Shown here one piece after another: positions 1 through 10,959 of a stretch of DNA of 24,452 bases. The DNA is from Hypsibius dujardini (lineage: Eukaryota > Tardigrada > Eutardigrada > Parachela > Hypsibiidae). The position numbers and the translations under genes are program-made. Location: assembly GCA_001579985.1 (NCBI GenBank), contig LRSR01009049.1, positions 1 to 24,452 on the forward strand, given 5' to 3'. The stretch's first letter is position 1. Each line of letters opens with the position of its first letter. A model generated the notes under the pieces. It saw nothing but the letters and a program-made list of their open reading frames with translations. It was not told the DNA's origin and did not search any database.

Positions 1-592
1 TGTCAAAATTAACAACGTCGGGGTCATGTTTTCTAGATAACATTAGTGTAATAAAAACGTGTTCTTGTCGCATCGTCAGTTCGTGCCTCATCAAACAGCA
101 ATCATATCAATCTTCTGAAGCAGAGGACTTCATAATTGACTGTCTCTTTTTATTTCACGGTAAATACCGTGGATTAACAAGATACAGTCAATTTCTCTAC
201 CTGACCCGTGCTTTGATAAAAAATCCGCTCGATCGTCCCTTTTTATATCACGATCGAAGTGGAAATTATAACGAAACAATTCTGTCGTGACGAGAAGACA
301 TTTAGAGTTGCCCCTTGTTGCCTATTTGCTAGAATTCCGGTCTGCAAGCACGTCTCCGTAAGCCCGATTGCTTTCCTGGGTGTGCAAGCTAAAGCCAAAG
401 TGCTTCAATTAGCATCTGCTAGAGTCCGGAGCTTACAAATATTCAAATGATTCTTCAGCGATCCTCCTATAGGAAGAAGATCCCCTGGACGTTTACTTCA
501 TCGAAAGGAGTTTTCACATTTTCCTTGTCTATTTGTTTTTCGTGCTAAGCAGTAGCAAATCACTTATGTTGTTAAAGGTCAATCACGCCATA
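1..592. other. Upstream region of the receptor gene
   Basis: No convincing exon was found before the first receptor exon. A perfect 7+2+7 palindrome (CACGGTA-AA-TACCGTG) lies at 156-171 and a TATA-like run (tttttatatcac) at about 239-250. Either could belong to the 5' flank or UTR of the receptor gene, but nothing here fixes the transcription start. An in-frame upstream ATG at 566 would lengthen the receptor N-terminus by nine residues. Confidence 0.4.
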
Positions 593-3500
593 ATGAGATT
601 TATGCCGCACTTTCATTTCGCCACAGTTATCACCTTTCTTTCTGTCTTTGCGGCGAATCTTTCTGCAGCCACGACGGCATCTCGCCGAGTTCACCTGATC
701 ATGATGATGGCCGGCAGTCGTAACCCCCGTATGACCTACGAGATCATGGGCTCGGCCTACGATGTGGCCTTGAATCATTCGCTTCAGTTATATCCCCAGC
801 TGTTCCGGAATCATTCGGTGACGCGATACTTCACATCGGGAACGTTCACGTGTGCCGAGGCCAATGCTGTGACGACGGTTGGTTTGAGCAGCCTGTATAC
901 GGGGGATTCCTCCTCCGCGGAAGGCGACTCGAAGGGAATTCGTATCGTCCTCACACCTGGTGAGTCCGGATCTTTGATGGGTTTTGATGGGTTTTGATGG
1001 GTTTTTGATCGTGGGAGCGCCGGTATGAAACCCTAAATTATTGAGCCAGAAACTGAACCTGAAATGTCAATGTTGAGTCAAATGCTTTTCTATAGGTTGC
1101 AGCTTTGAGACGCTTACTGTTGGTGATTTTGCGAGAGGTGAAACAGTTGAATTTTCACAGCAAAGAGACTTTTACATGATGGGCATTTGATTTCTTCTTT
1201 CTATTCCTACAGAAGAGAACGTTTTGGTTTTAGCAAGGTGAGTTTAGTTGCATATATGGTTTAATTGCACTGTATGTTTCATTGCCGGGCAATTTTGTTA
1301 TCGTTTGTGCTATTGTCACTCCGTCTGTCCGTCTTTTCATTCATGTGTCCAAATATTTCTACGTTTATCAGTCTGTTTCATTCAGTGTGCTTCTTCGTTA
1401 ATTCCTTGTTTCCCTGCTAACTCGTCCGTCCTCCTTCCGTTTGTCTGACCATCCGTTTGTACGTCGAAGCGGACAGCTTCTCAATTCCTTCGTCCGCTCG
1501 TCCATCCTTCCGTCCGTCCATCCATCCATCCATCCGTACATCCATCCGCCGCTCCACCCATCCGTCCTCGTCCATCTGCTCTTCCGTGAATTCATCCATC
1601 CGTCCGTCTGCCACGTCCTTCCGCTTCCATTCGTCCGTCCGTCCGTCCGTCCGTCCGTCTGTCCGTCCGTTCCTTCATCTGTCCCTTCTCCGTTCGTCCA
1701 TCCGTTTTTCCGCCCGTCCATTCGTTCATCCATCCGTCCGTCCTTCCGTCCACCCGTCCTCACCTCAGACCATCGTCGTCGTTCCTCCGTCATCCGTCAA
1801 GGCTATCGGTTGTCTCCTAAATTTTCGTTCCTCCATTCGTTTTTTCGTCCGTTTATTACCGTTCTGTCGATTTGCGCGTGTGTTTGTCCGGTCATCTGTC
1901 CTTCCCTCTGTTTGTGAATCTTCATCCTCGCACCGGTTAGTCAATCACTACTTCTTCCCGATTATTCGTCATTCAGTCCAACACACTGCTCTCACGCGGA
2001 CGCCCGTTTTCAGTTTCGATCCAACTCAACTGATTGGAACGTTATGCTTGCAGTTCGGCGTCGCTGAATCTTTTGAACAACAAAACGCGCTTTCCAACTC
2101 TGCTGCCACTTGCATCGACCTCCTACAACAACGTCGGTCTGGCCTTGCTAAAAATTCTCCGGCTGAACAAGTGGAACGCTGTCAACTTGGTCTGCGATTC
2201 CAATCCGAGCGAACTCCTGCGGTCAGCGATCGAGCTCACCTGTGGCGTGCTCCGCGAGACCTTCAAAAACGCCCGAGACATCAACATGCTAGAGTTGGCA
2301 TTTGACTCGTCAAAAAACGAATCGACCGGGGCTATGCTTCGACTCTCCAGAACTCACAGCTCCGGTACTTTAAATTTCAGACAGAAAATTTGAGTCTGTC
2401 AAAGATACGTCGAGATTGAGGATTGAGAGGCCATAACATCACTTTCACACAAAAACCTTCATCCACTAATCAACAATCACCACCAATCAAAGTGAAATAT
2501 TTTAAAACGTCAAACCATGAAAAAATCTTCCTTTGATCGCTTTGATTATACAATTAAAGGTCCATCATTCTTTCCAAGAAATTGCACATACTTACACCGC
2601 TTTGCTAGCAATACGAGTTGTAAGGAAATTCGCCTACGACATGGTGTGCTCTCTATTGCGAAATGCAAAAAGCGCGTCGCAGAGTTTTGCAAATCTGCAA
2701 TTTTGAAGCCTCTTCGCGTACCACTAAGATATAACTATTTCCGACGTTAACACGAGGGACAGGGGAGTAAGGTCTTTATTCCTTATTGGCATCGTTGATA
2801 CCGAAGGTGAACCCCGGCCGAGGAACGGCCACAAATCCAACATGAAAAAAAAAAGTTGGACAGTTTCTCAAAGCAGAGGAGTAGAAAATCGGCGAGAAAG
2901 AAGGAAACTGTAAAGACTAAATGTTGCGCAGCACTATTTATAGTCGCGCCGGACCGCGCACAGACGATGCAAGAGATTCGGTGAATACAGGACAATTAAA
3001 GGGTGTGGTCCGGCGAGACCGAATACAGAGAAATCGTCAATAGTTATAAGCAGATTTAGGGGGCTAAATCTTTCCCATAAAAACTACTATAAAAAGGTGA
3101 GGGTGGGAGGGAAAATTTTTGCCGAAAATTCAACTGATGATTTTCTCCATGCGCAACCATTTATTATATACTACAGAAAGGTAATGCAAATACCGGTGGG
3201 CTCAGTCCAGCTGGTATGAGGAGCAGAGTGTAGAAAAGGACCAATGAGTGCGAGGGATGAGAAAGGGCAGGCCGCCTTGGGGTGTGGCCGGTGGTCTTCT
3301 CTATTAATACCAGATTATGCAAGCATAATCTTTTCCATTTATTTGATCTCGCTGAATTCGGTCATTGCACATACGGGAAATTTGCAAAAAGATTGCTATT
3401 TCAATGAAAAACCCTTTCAAACTGTGTCCGAACTAAAAAAAGTATGATAGCAGGAATTTCTTGGGAATTTAAAATGAAGAGCACTTTTATTTCACTGCAG

Positions 3501-6500
3501 CAAATATTTTATTTTCAGCTTTATTTTTTTTATAGTGTCACTTTTCGCCGTACTTCCCGAGATCTACAAAACAATCCTGGTAAGCGTACATACGATACAT
3601 TATTGAGAAATTCCTTGTTTTGCTGACGCAAACGTTCAGCATCCAAAACAATTGAGAGCGAATCAAAACCAGATGCTACCGCGTTTTTGTCTGTCAAAAA
3701 AAGTGGCAATGTCCAATCAACATCAATTTTGATGAGCTTTTACGTAAACTATAATTTTTTTTTTGTCAAAAAAATACCTCGACTCCACTAATTGTCTTTC
3801 TTCCTTGACGTAGGCCGTAGCATATGCCCTAGAAATGGCCAACGGTGATTATGTGCGTCCTCACGCCACGTCTGCAAGGATGCCATATTTTCACTAAAAT
3901 TAAAAACCTTTTAAATTTTACCGAACGGAAATCAAACAAATGCTACAGGTTTTTTATCTGCTTCCACCGGCCGCATTTCAGCTGTTGGAAGAAATGCCAT
4001 GGCAATCGGAACAGGTTTGATAAAAGAAAAGCCACAATGTTAGGAGTTAAGATTACTCAAACTTTTTGGTAGAATAATGGGTTTTTTGTGGTTGAATAAA
4101 GGTGCCAGAAAGTTTACTGCGAATCCTGCCTTTTTCTTTTGTCCTGGCTTTCGAAGCAATTAAGTGGGACGCAGTGGCCGAAGAGGTGGAGCAGATGAGA
4201 ATTCGGTCGCGCCAGGAATACAATTGGACCATCTCGGAGGAATATAAGGTACATGATCTAAGATCACCGTGTGCTGATTTAAATAGAATCATTGCGTGAC
4301 GATTGTTTGAGTGCTTTTGTACATGAAAATATCAGTCGTTAAAACACTGGTCCACGTCGAAAAGTTACAAACAATTTTGTATCACTTTCGAATTTCAGGC
4401 GAGTTTTATTATCATTTCCAAAACCTGAATATTCTCGGAAATTATTTTTTTCTTGTTCCTTTGAACTTAAAAATACTTGAAAAATATTCACTCGAAAGAT
4501 GAGTAGTTATTGACAAAGAAAACATACAGCAACGTTCAAGATAGATGAAACTTTTCATTCACCAGATCTTAGGTTAGAGGGTTATGTTAGGCCTCTGTCC
4601 TCACTAAGACGGAAGAACTTGAACATGCAAGCTATTAGACTGAATAATACAGGAGAAGAAAACATAGTAAGACTTTACTGGTCGGGAAGATTAAAGGTGA
4701 AAGGAAGGAACTGTCCAATTTACTGTTGAACACACGTTTATATTGTCAGGGATAAAGAATAGTTCTTGATCTAACGTAATAGTTCCTACCGAAATGGCAG
4801 AACTATGTACGTAATGATAGCTGAGCAAGTACATTATAGAATGTGAGGGTAGATAGGAATGGGTTAACAAGGTAGATAGACTATACTATTAGTAAGTGTT
4901 GCGTAACTGTTGGGTAATACCCAACACTGCCCTCAGTGTACTTCCGACTGTCCACGCGTCGTCGATCCGTTTCGGTGGTGGCGGAAGTCATAGTGTAAAG
5001 TACGGCATCCTTGAAAGACTCAGTAAATCCATCGCGCCAATACAGGGATTGTGGAAGTGTGTGTTGACCAATTGCAGAGGCCGGTCCAATTGAGTCAGCC
5101 GTTCAGTAACGTAGATGCTGAAGTGTGCTAAACACTTGACATTTTGGCACCCGTGCACAAGACTGCTGAGTTATCATACTTGTGAAGTACCCGATCCAAG
5201 TGTTGGGACAAATTTTTTATCCTGCAAAGCATCTCTCTCCTGTACTGCTCATAAAGAACATTTTTGTAGCACAATGCCGCGCAATTAGCGGCCTACGAGA
5301 GCCTTCTGATGCTGGCCGAGGTTCGTTCATTCCATTTTTAAAACCGCTGATCGTCCTGTAATTTTGAAAGAAAAAAATTATGATGAAAAGGTTCGGCATT
5401 GTTATTGATTTCCAGGTCCTGAATGATACATCGCCAAGTCGACTGGCAAACGCAACTGGTGCTACGCTAGCGGCACGGTTCTTCAACCGGACCTTCGACT
5501 TACCAGCGCGACGGGTTTCGTTAAATAGCATCGGGACACGCGAATGTTCGGTCCTTGTCAAGCAGTTCAACAACGGGACGCGAACATTTCAGGTGCAGGT
5601 CGCGGTGAATTTATTACTTTAGCGGTTCCTCATCCAAATTTCAAAAAATTTATGAATTTATTTATTTACATGTTCGGCCTTAAAGAATTTTATTAAAAGA
5701 ATGCCTGTTGTCTTTTGTTTCATAATAATTTTACTCGTACTCTTCTCCGTTAGCTCAGTTTATTCAGAACTCATTTTTATCGAGCCATTTGCGTAATAAA
5801 TAATATTATAAAGTCAAGCCTGAAATAAATATCAAAATTCCTTAAAATATAGTTTTATCTCAAAACATAAATTGCCTTACGTTTACATGACTTAGAAACG
5901 TTTCTTATCAAAATAATTGAAATATGGAATCGAACTTATTAATTTTTTTGGTATTATTCACGCACCGAGTAATATAGATAAAATATCTAATCGAAGCAGC
6001 CTTACCAAATTGGACGCTTCTCAAATTGAACTTTAAGCCCCACCCCGTCCAGTTATCGGTTGACTGTTCAATCGGATTCACTATGACGTGATTGGTTGAA
6101 ATTTAAGAACAACTCGGCAGTGATTGATTGATTGATTAAACGGAATTTCTTGACGCATATATCGAATCAGTTGATTGATGGATTGTAGCTAAACAATAGC
6201 AAACGGTGATGAACAGATAAGATCTGGGGTGGATCAAAATAACTGGTAGGGCAAAAAAGTGTCCCTTCAGATCGGGGGATTACGGTAGCTCAACCACTGT
6301 AGCCAATATAATCACTACTGACTCAATTTTTTCCAACGAAAACGGGAGCCGATACGCCATCTCTCTGAAATTTTTTCACGAATAGGAGACTGAATATTTA
6401 GATTTCAGAAAATTATTTCAGTGGCCCGTACGCGCTGGATGACGCGGGAAAAAAAATTGTAAGTCCGGTCAGCACTCAGGAAACAGCGGGATTTTCCATT

Positions 6501-9500
6501 GCTATTAGCGATTGACTCCTTTAGTTGGCTTTATATTTTTCTAACACCGGTAACAGGTGCAAAACTTTTTAATTTAGGCAAATATAAAACTAACTCGAGT
6601 AATCAACTGCTAAGAACAATGGAAAATCCCGCTGTGTATTTCTGGAACTTTCAAATTAATTCTCCCGCTCCATCCAGAGCGTACGGGCTGCTGGAATATT
6701 TTTCTAAAAGTATTTTTTAGTCCATTATCTGTAAAGAAAATTAGGAAGGTCGGTTCCCGTTCTGACTCCTTGGGAGCTTGTTTAGGCCATCTTATCTTAA
6801 TGACAATAATAACATCTTATAATGCAGATATGAGTTTGACTTGTTTCGCGTTTATTGAATATTCTCAATAACTATAACTACCAGTTCGATTTTGGTTGTT
6901 AGGGGTCATTCACATATTACGTAATCAAATGAGTGTGGGTGGGTGGTTGGTCGAAAAAGATCATTTTTCGATTACATAATATGTGAATGACCCCTTATCT
7001 TATCTTTATGAAGCCTCAAATTTAAAGAAGCTATTCACTTATTAACGTTAGCTCGGTGTTTTTTTAAGTTAATGTTAAAGCGTTCTCGTTCTGGTTTGAG
7101 CCCGACGGCAACCCAAAAACAACACCTTCATGCATTTGCAGTGCGCAATGAATTCGAATTCTGCATTACACATAGCAACGACTTCAAGTGATGAGAGTAA
7201 ATACATCGTTGAAAATTTGAAACTGAACAAATTACTGACCTATATAACCATACAATGTGTCACTCAGAATTTTTGCGTTCGAAAAGAAAATCGGCAAGCT
7301 AGGGCTGTCGTACTGTTCTTGGGAACGCCCGTTATAACATACTGCCTTGGATGTTGCGAATTTGGCGTTTTCGATTTAGCAGAATCTTATGTTCTCAATA
7401 ATTGATTTTAACATTTGATTTCTGTTGTATTCTACGCACAGCAGGGATCAGATATGTTATCAGCAATCAAAAAGAAATGTATGAAGTTTAACATTAGACG
7501 AGGTGGCAAATGTGCAACGCTGTCACAGGGTTTTCTAATCACAGGACGCTTATAAGGAAAGGACACCGCTCTGGACGGCGAATTTCCTTATACCGTATTC
7601 TTCAGATCTCAAAGGAAACTTTTTGCCCTACCAGTTAATTTGATCCACACCGGATCTTATTTGTTCATCTTCGTTTGCTATTGTTTAGCTACAATCCATC
7701 AATCAACTGATCGAATATCTGCGTCAATAAATTCGACTTAATCAATCAATCAATCGCTGCCAATTTGTTCTTTAATTTCAACCAATCACAACACAGTGAA
7801 TCCGATTGAACGGTCAACCGATGACTGGAGGGGGTGGGGCTTAACTGTCCCTTGAGATCGGGGGATCTGTTTGCTGTTGCCGATGCACTGTTGCCTGGGT
7901 TCCTCGATTCCGTCGAGAAAATTAGCAAAAAACCAAAACTACTATTTTAAATTAAATAATAACTAACTAGTGGTGGTATATAGGGGGCGCTCTCTATTTT
8001 ACGTGTTAATTGATTAAATTACGCGAAGACAAAAATGAAATTAGTCACACTCATATTTAAGGGAGTCAATCAATCAGTCCGTTCAAAACCAAATAAACAA
8101 TCAGTACGTGTTTCGTTGAAATAGACAGCGCTCTCTATATACCATCACTGGTCAGCTTTTATTTGATTTATAATAATAGTTCTAGTTTTTTGCCGATTTT
8201 CTCAACGGAATTGACGAGACCAGACAACAGTGCATCAGTAACAGCAAACAAATATAAAGAAATTCGCCGTCGAGAGTGGTGTCCTTTCCTTGTTAGAATA
8301 ATGTTCAGGTAGGGCAGCATTATGGTCTGAAAGTCAAGCATATCGCCCATAAACGACTGGTCGACGGCAGTAGCAAATTGGATGTATGAGCTTCCAAAAC
8401 CTGAATGACAACTAGGTTTAGGTCAAACTAACGATGATTCTTGTGGCTAAAACCTCGTTGGGCACACTTATCTAATTTGCGACGTACTTGCTCATCTAAA
8501 ATCAATTCAATTTCATTGGTTGGTTGGCGTTTGGGTCAGTCATTCGCTAACAGTCATAGCTATTGTGCTGAAACCAAATAACCAATCTAAATTTTTTTTA
8601 AGGTGTGCATATTTAATAGGCGAAATTTGGGATTCCAATAGGGTCTACAAAAAAAGAACTAAAATTACCGCTTCAAGGAAAGTACAGAGTACACTTCGTC
8701 TAACTCTCGTGAAAGAGGATGAGTAGATAAAACGAAAATGGCATTTCCTCGTTGAATCTCGATGCTGATACGCTGACAAAGATATTCAAAGGACTTCTTC
8801 TCTCCAGTCCGATCAGCAATTTTCCAACCGAGAGAATACAACAGAGATTTATCTAAAATTTAAAACTAGAAATTGAATTGTGATTGGTTACAGTATTAAC
8901 CTTTAGCGATTTACGACGAACGCCGAGGCCAGCGAGCTGAAGGCGAGCTGGTTGTAAACAGTATCATACAATTACAAAATGATTGGGACGGAAAAGATAC
9001 TTTCGAACCATCACTTTTTCAAGTTCATTATGGACACGTAAATGGACAGTTTTTTAGGCGGTATTTTGATCAGTGACACGTTTTTGAAATACACTTTTTA
9101 TTATGTTGTTGAACATGTTGCCTTTTCCTGATTTTTTTCCACATTCCCTTCTGAAATAATGTCACTTATTTTAGACTGTGCAATATCTTGATTCGTCCAG
9201 CCAGCGTTTGTTCAAAGCCGATCAGAACAACGCCACTATCGCTTCCGATGTCAAATGGTTCGGTCAACCGTTCCCTCCACCCGTGGTACCCCACTGCGGT
9301 TTCAACAGAGAACGGTGCTCAAATTCTGCAGGTACTTACGCAGGAAAAGTTTGCATGGGGAAAATACACAAAGTCCATTAATAATTCACTTAGAATAATG
9401 CAGCATTTGTTTTCGCTTAGGAAGTTCAACGATTCTCGCGGTTGTTCTCAGCCTGGTTGCTTTCGTCTGCTGCCTGAGTATTATTTGCGCCTACTGGTAC

Positions 9501-10922
9501 GCACTCATTTGAACAAAGATTAAAAATATTAGTGCCTATATACATTCTGTAAGGAAATATCCGTTAATGACGTCAGTATTGGTAAGCGGGGTGGGGGTGC
9601 AAAAATACCTGACGAACTCTGACTGGACCGGATGAGGGTAGGCCGGCGTCCTGACGTCAGCTTTGGGGAACCCAGTAGGCTTAGGCTTTGGGCTTAGGCT
9701 TTGGTGGTGGTGGGGGGGGGCAGGACCGATTTGGAGTGATAAGGACACATTTCACGTTATTTTCTGTAATGGAAGGGGTTTATGGTTTCTGACGTCAGAA
9801 ACTGAAGATCTGCGGGGTGTTACAAAAATTCTGATGAACTCTGACGTTAGGGGGGAGGGCACTGACAAGGGAATATTTACCTGTGTCAGTCTGAGATCGG
9901 GATTAACATTTTTTTACGGATACATACTATCAAACCATAATTTTAGAAAATGTGACTGGTCCCCCACAGTTCCGTTCGAGATGGAGAAAATCGGGGAAGA
10001 TTCCTATTGCGGCAGCCGCTTTAAAGTTTTTACCCTAGCATTGATTGTTTGAATTTTGGTACACCAGCCGCAACAGATAAAACAATACCAGTAAAAACGT
10101 TGTTTTTTGAAAAATGTTTGATTTCAAGATTTTTTATATCTTTTCCTCCAAATTCGGTTTGGAATTGATTGACATTAGCAGAGTATTTTTTGGATGCCAG
10201 GGGGCGGAGCTATGGGTTAGTTTTAGTCTAGGCTTCCAAGCGACGTTGCCGAAATGACCCATAGCTCCGCCCCCTGGCATCCAAAAAAAATTCTGCTAAT
10301 TTCAATCAATTCCAAATCGAATTTGGAAAAAAGGATATAAAGAATCTTTAAATCAAACGTTTTTCAAAAAACGACGTTTTAATGGTATTGTTTTATCCGT
10401 TGCGGCTGATGTACCAAAATTCAAACAATCAATGCTATGCTTTTCCAATTTTTTTTTAACAACACAAGTTTTCTGTCATGTTTTGTCTTCATTCCTAACG
10501 TTTAAAATGAAATATGAATTTGATAATTATCGTCGTCGGAGATTAGGAAGTACCATAAAATTGTATGAATCTTTTCGACGTGCGTCAGTGCACTATGACA
10601 TGTAGTCACCACATGACTAGTCCGAAAACAAATTCCAAATTTTACTATTCGGTGGTCGCAAAAAAGAACTTTAATTAAGAGGTTTGAATTATTCTTAGCC
10701 TTTTCATACATTGTATATAAGGAAGAAATATATAATATTAGTACAAGTGATGCGCGAATTATCTAAAAATGTTCATTCGACTTTGGGAAATTTTCTATAG
10801 AGAAATGTCCTTTCTTTTACAGGAAGTATACGAAGAACAGACGGCATTTTGATCTTTGGTGGCTTCTATCGAACAAAAAACTGGAAAATGCAGTGGCAGC
10901 AGACGGAGAATGCTGGGATTGA
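593..10922 (+). CDS. Natriuretic peptide receptor-like protein with short tail (NPR-C-like), 13 exons
   Basis: Exons: 593-959, 1096-1137, 1213-1237, 2054-2364, 3536-3579, 3814-3852, 3949-4014, 4102-4248, 5270-5320, 5416-5592, 9175-9331, 9421-9496, 10823-10922. All junctions are GT-AG and every phase agrees, giving 1602 nt or 533 residues. Residues 1 to about 26 form a signal peptide. The ANF-receptor ligand-binding fold follows, with family landmarks PGCSFE, LVCDS, SEEYK and PHCGF, plus many N-glycosylation sequons. Exon 12 encodes one membrane helix (STILAVVLSLVAFVCC..., about 477-500). The tail of about 32 residues begins with basic KYTKNRR and stops at TGA 10920. No kinase-homology or cyclase domain follows on this strand. 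Known family: NPR-C has this layout, is about 541 residues long, and clears peptide or signals through Gi. The ligand is unknown. Alternatively, it is a receptor guanylyl cyclase cut short before its catalytic half. The start could also be ATG 566. Confidence 0.85.
1310..1925. repeat. Degenerate tetranucleotide tract (CCGT/CCAT) in receptor intron 3
   Basis: Imperfect runs of tccg, tccat and cgtc fill most of the 816-bp intron between exons 3 and 4. The purest stretch is at about 1630-1670. It stays open in several frames on both strands because the repeat lacks stop codons. The encoded Ser/Pro/His-rich or Asp/Gly/Arg-rich strings are therefore artefacts. Confidence 0.85.
2365..3535. other. 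Receptor intron 4, with a possible LTR-like remnant on the minus strand
   Basis: On the minus strand a TATA box (tataaatag, about 2937-2945) is followed about 155 bp later by AATAAAGACC (about 2776-2785). The sequence then drops into ordinary intron near 2749. That promoter-to-polyA spacing is typical of the U3-R part of an LTR. I could not find clear TG...CA ends or a target duplication, so the element call is weak. The rest of the intron shows no exon that fits the receptor reading frame. Confidence 0.3.
4585..4926 (-). mobile_element. Solo LTR, copy A (receptor intron 8)
   Basis: A 342-bp unit related to copies at 10960-11288 and 15130-15472. Read on the minus strand it starts TGTTGGGTATTACCCAACA, a palindrome, and ends CCTAACA, so it has the TG...CA ends of an LTR. 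A TATA-like motif (aatataaac) sits at the same place as in the other copies. No flanking target duplication is visible, and no internal gag-pol sequence or second LTR lies next to it. It is inserted in the 1021-bp intron before exon 9 of the receptor gene, in the opposite sense. Confidence 0.65.
6037..7840. mobile_element. TTAA-flanked element with about 250-bp inverted arms
   Basis: The left arm (about 6037-6290) and right arm (about 7590-7840) are inverted copies. They share, for example, the block containing GATTGATTGATTGATTAA and a stretch reading tgattgatggattgtagct. Both ends read TTAA next to GCCCCACCC in mirror orientation (TTAA at 6033-6036 and 7841-7844), as expected for a piggyBac-type TTAA target duplication. 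The 1.3 kb between the arms encodes no transposase that I can recognise. The element looks non-autonomous. Arm divergence of roughly 15% by eye suggests an old insertion. A smaller MITE is nested inside. Confidence 0.6.
6902..6994. mobile_element. 93-bp MITE, PIF/Harbinger-like
   Basis: Terminal inverted repeats of about 25 bp (GGGGTCATTCACATATTACG ... mirrored at 6970-6994) enclose a G/T-rich centre. TTA lies directly outside both ends (6899-6901 and 6995-6997), matching the 3-bp TWA target preference of PIF/Harbinger elements. It is nested inside the larger element at 6037-7840. The two arms differ at only one or two bases, so it is younger than its host element. Confidence 0.7.
7866..8250. 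repeat. Inverted repeat pair with a third copy at 11.5 kb
   Basis: The segment at about 7866-8003 (ctgtttgctgttgccgatgc onward) reappears inverted at about 8123-8250, leaving a loop of about 120 bp. Another inverted copy that includes the loop side lies at about 11490-11745. The shared modules include a run coding for nothing (cgattccgtcgagaaaatt) and the motif ggtggtatatag. This looks like a foldback family whose exact ends I cannot place. Confidence 0.6.
9568..9797. promoter_or_regulatory. Cluster of three TGACGTCA palindromes in receptor intron 12
   Basis: The full 8-bp CRE consensus TGACGTCA occurs at 9568-9575, 9652-9659 and 9790-9797. The last two sit in a 10-bp CTGACGTCAG context. Related half-sites (gacgaactctgac, gatgaactctgac, gacgttag) lie between and just after them. 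CREB/ATF proteins bind this sequence in animals. Function here is inference, and the surrounding G-rich repeat-like DNA could equally have brought the motif in. Confidence 0.35.
10038..10435. mobile_element. 398-bp foldback MITE with TA target site (receptor intron 12)
   Basis: Two arms of about 180 bp (10038-10218 and about 10255-10435) are near-perfect inverted copies around a loop of about 35 bp. The ends are GCATTGATTG ... CAATCAATGC. TA sits directly outside both ends (10036-10037 and 10436-10437), as in Tc1/mariner-type insertions. The most conserved inner block is atgccagggggcggagctat and its mirror. No coding capacity. It would form a very long hairpin in the pre-mRNA of the receptor gene. 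Confidence 0.75.
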
Positions 10923-10959
10923 AACCGGAAGAGTTGCTGGCAATTAGAGACGCCGCCAG

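Larger units (their letters stand above)
5593..9174. other. Receptor intron 10 (3.6 kb), mostly repeat-derived
   Basis: This is the longest intron in the window. It runs from a donor after TTTCAG at 5592 to an acceptor ending at 9174. It holds the elements annotated at 6037-7840, 6902-6994 and 7866-8250. The stretches 5593-6030 and 8320-9170 are AT-rich, with no exon, known repeat or RNA gene that I can support. Confidence 0.6.

Noticed and set aside
1398-2305. Long Ser/Pro/His-rich and Asp/Gly/Arg-rich reading frames on both strands
   Set aside because: They are translations of the CCGT/CCAT tetranucleotide tract inside receptor intron 3. Openness in several frames at once is a repeat effect.
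2517-2750. 77-codon plus-strand frame starting MKKSSFDRF
   Set aside because: It lies in receptor intron 4, has no recognisable motif, and the receptor exons join in phase without it.
5217-5573. 118-codon minus-strand frame
   Set aside because: It overlaps receptor exons 9 and 10 antisense. The plus-strand exons have matching splice sites and family motifs.
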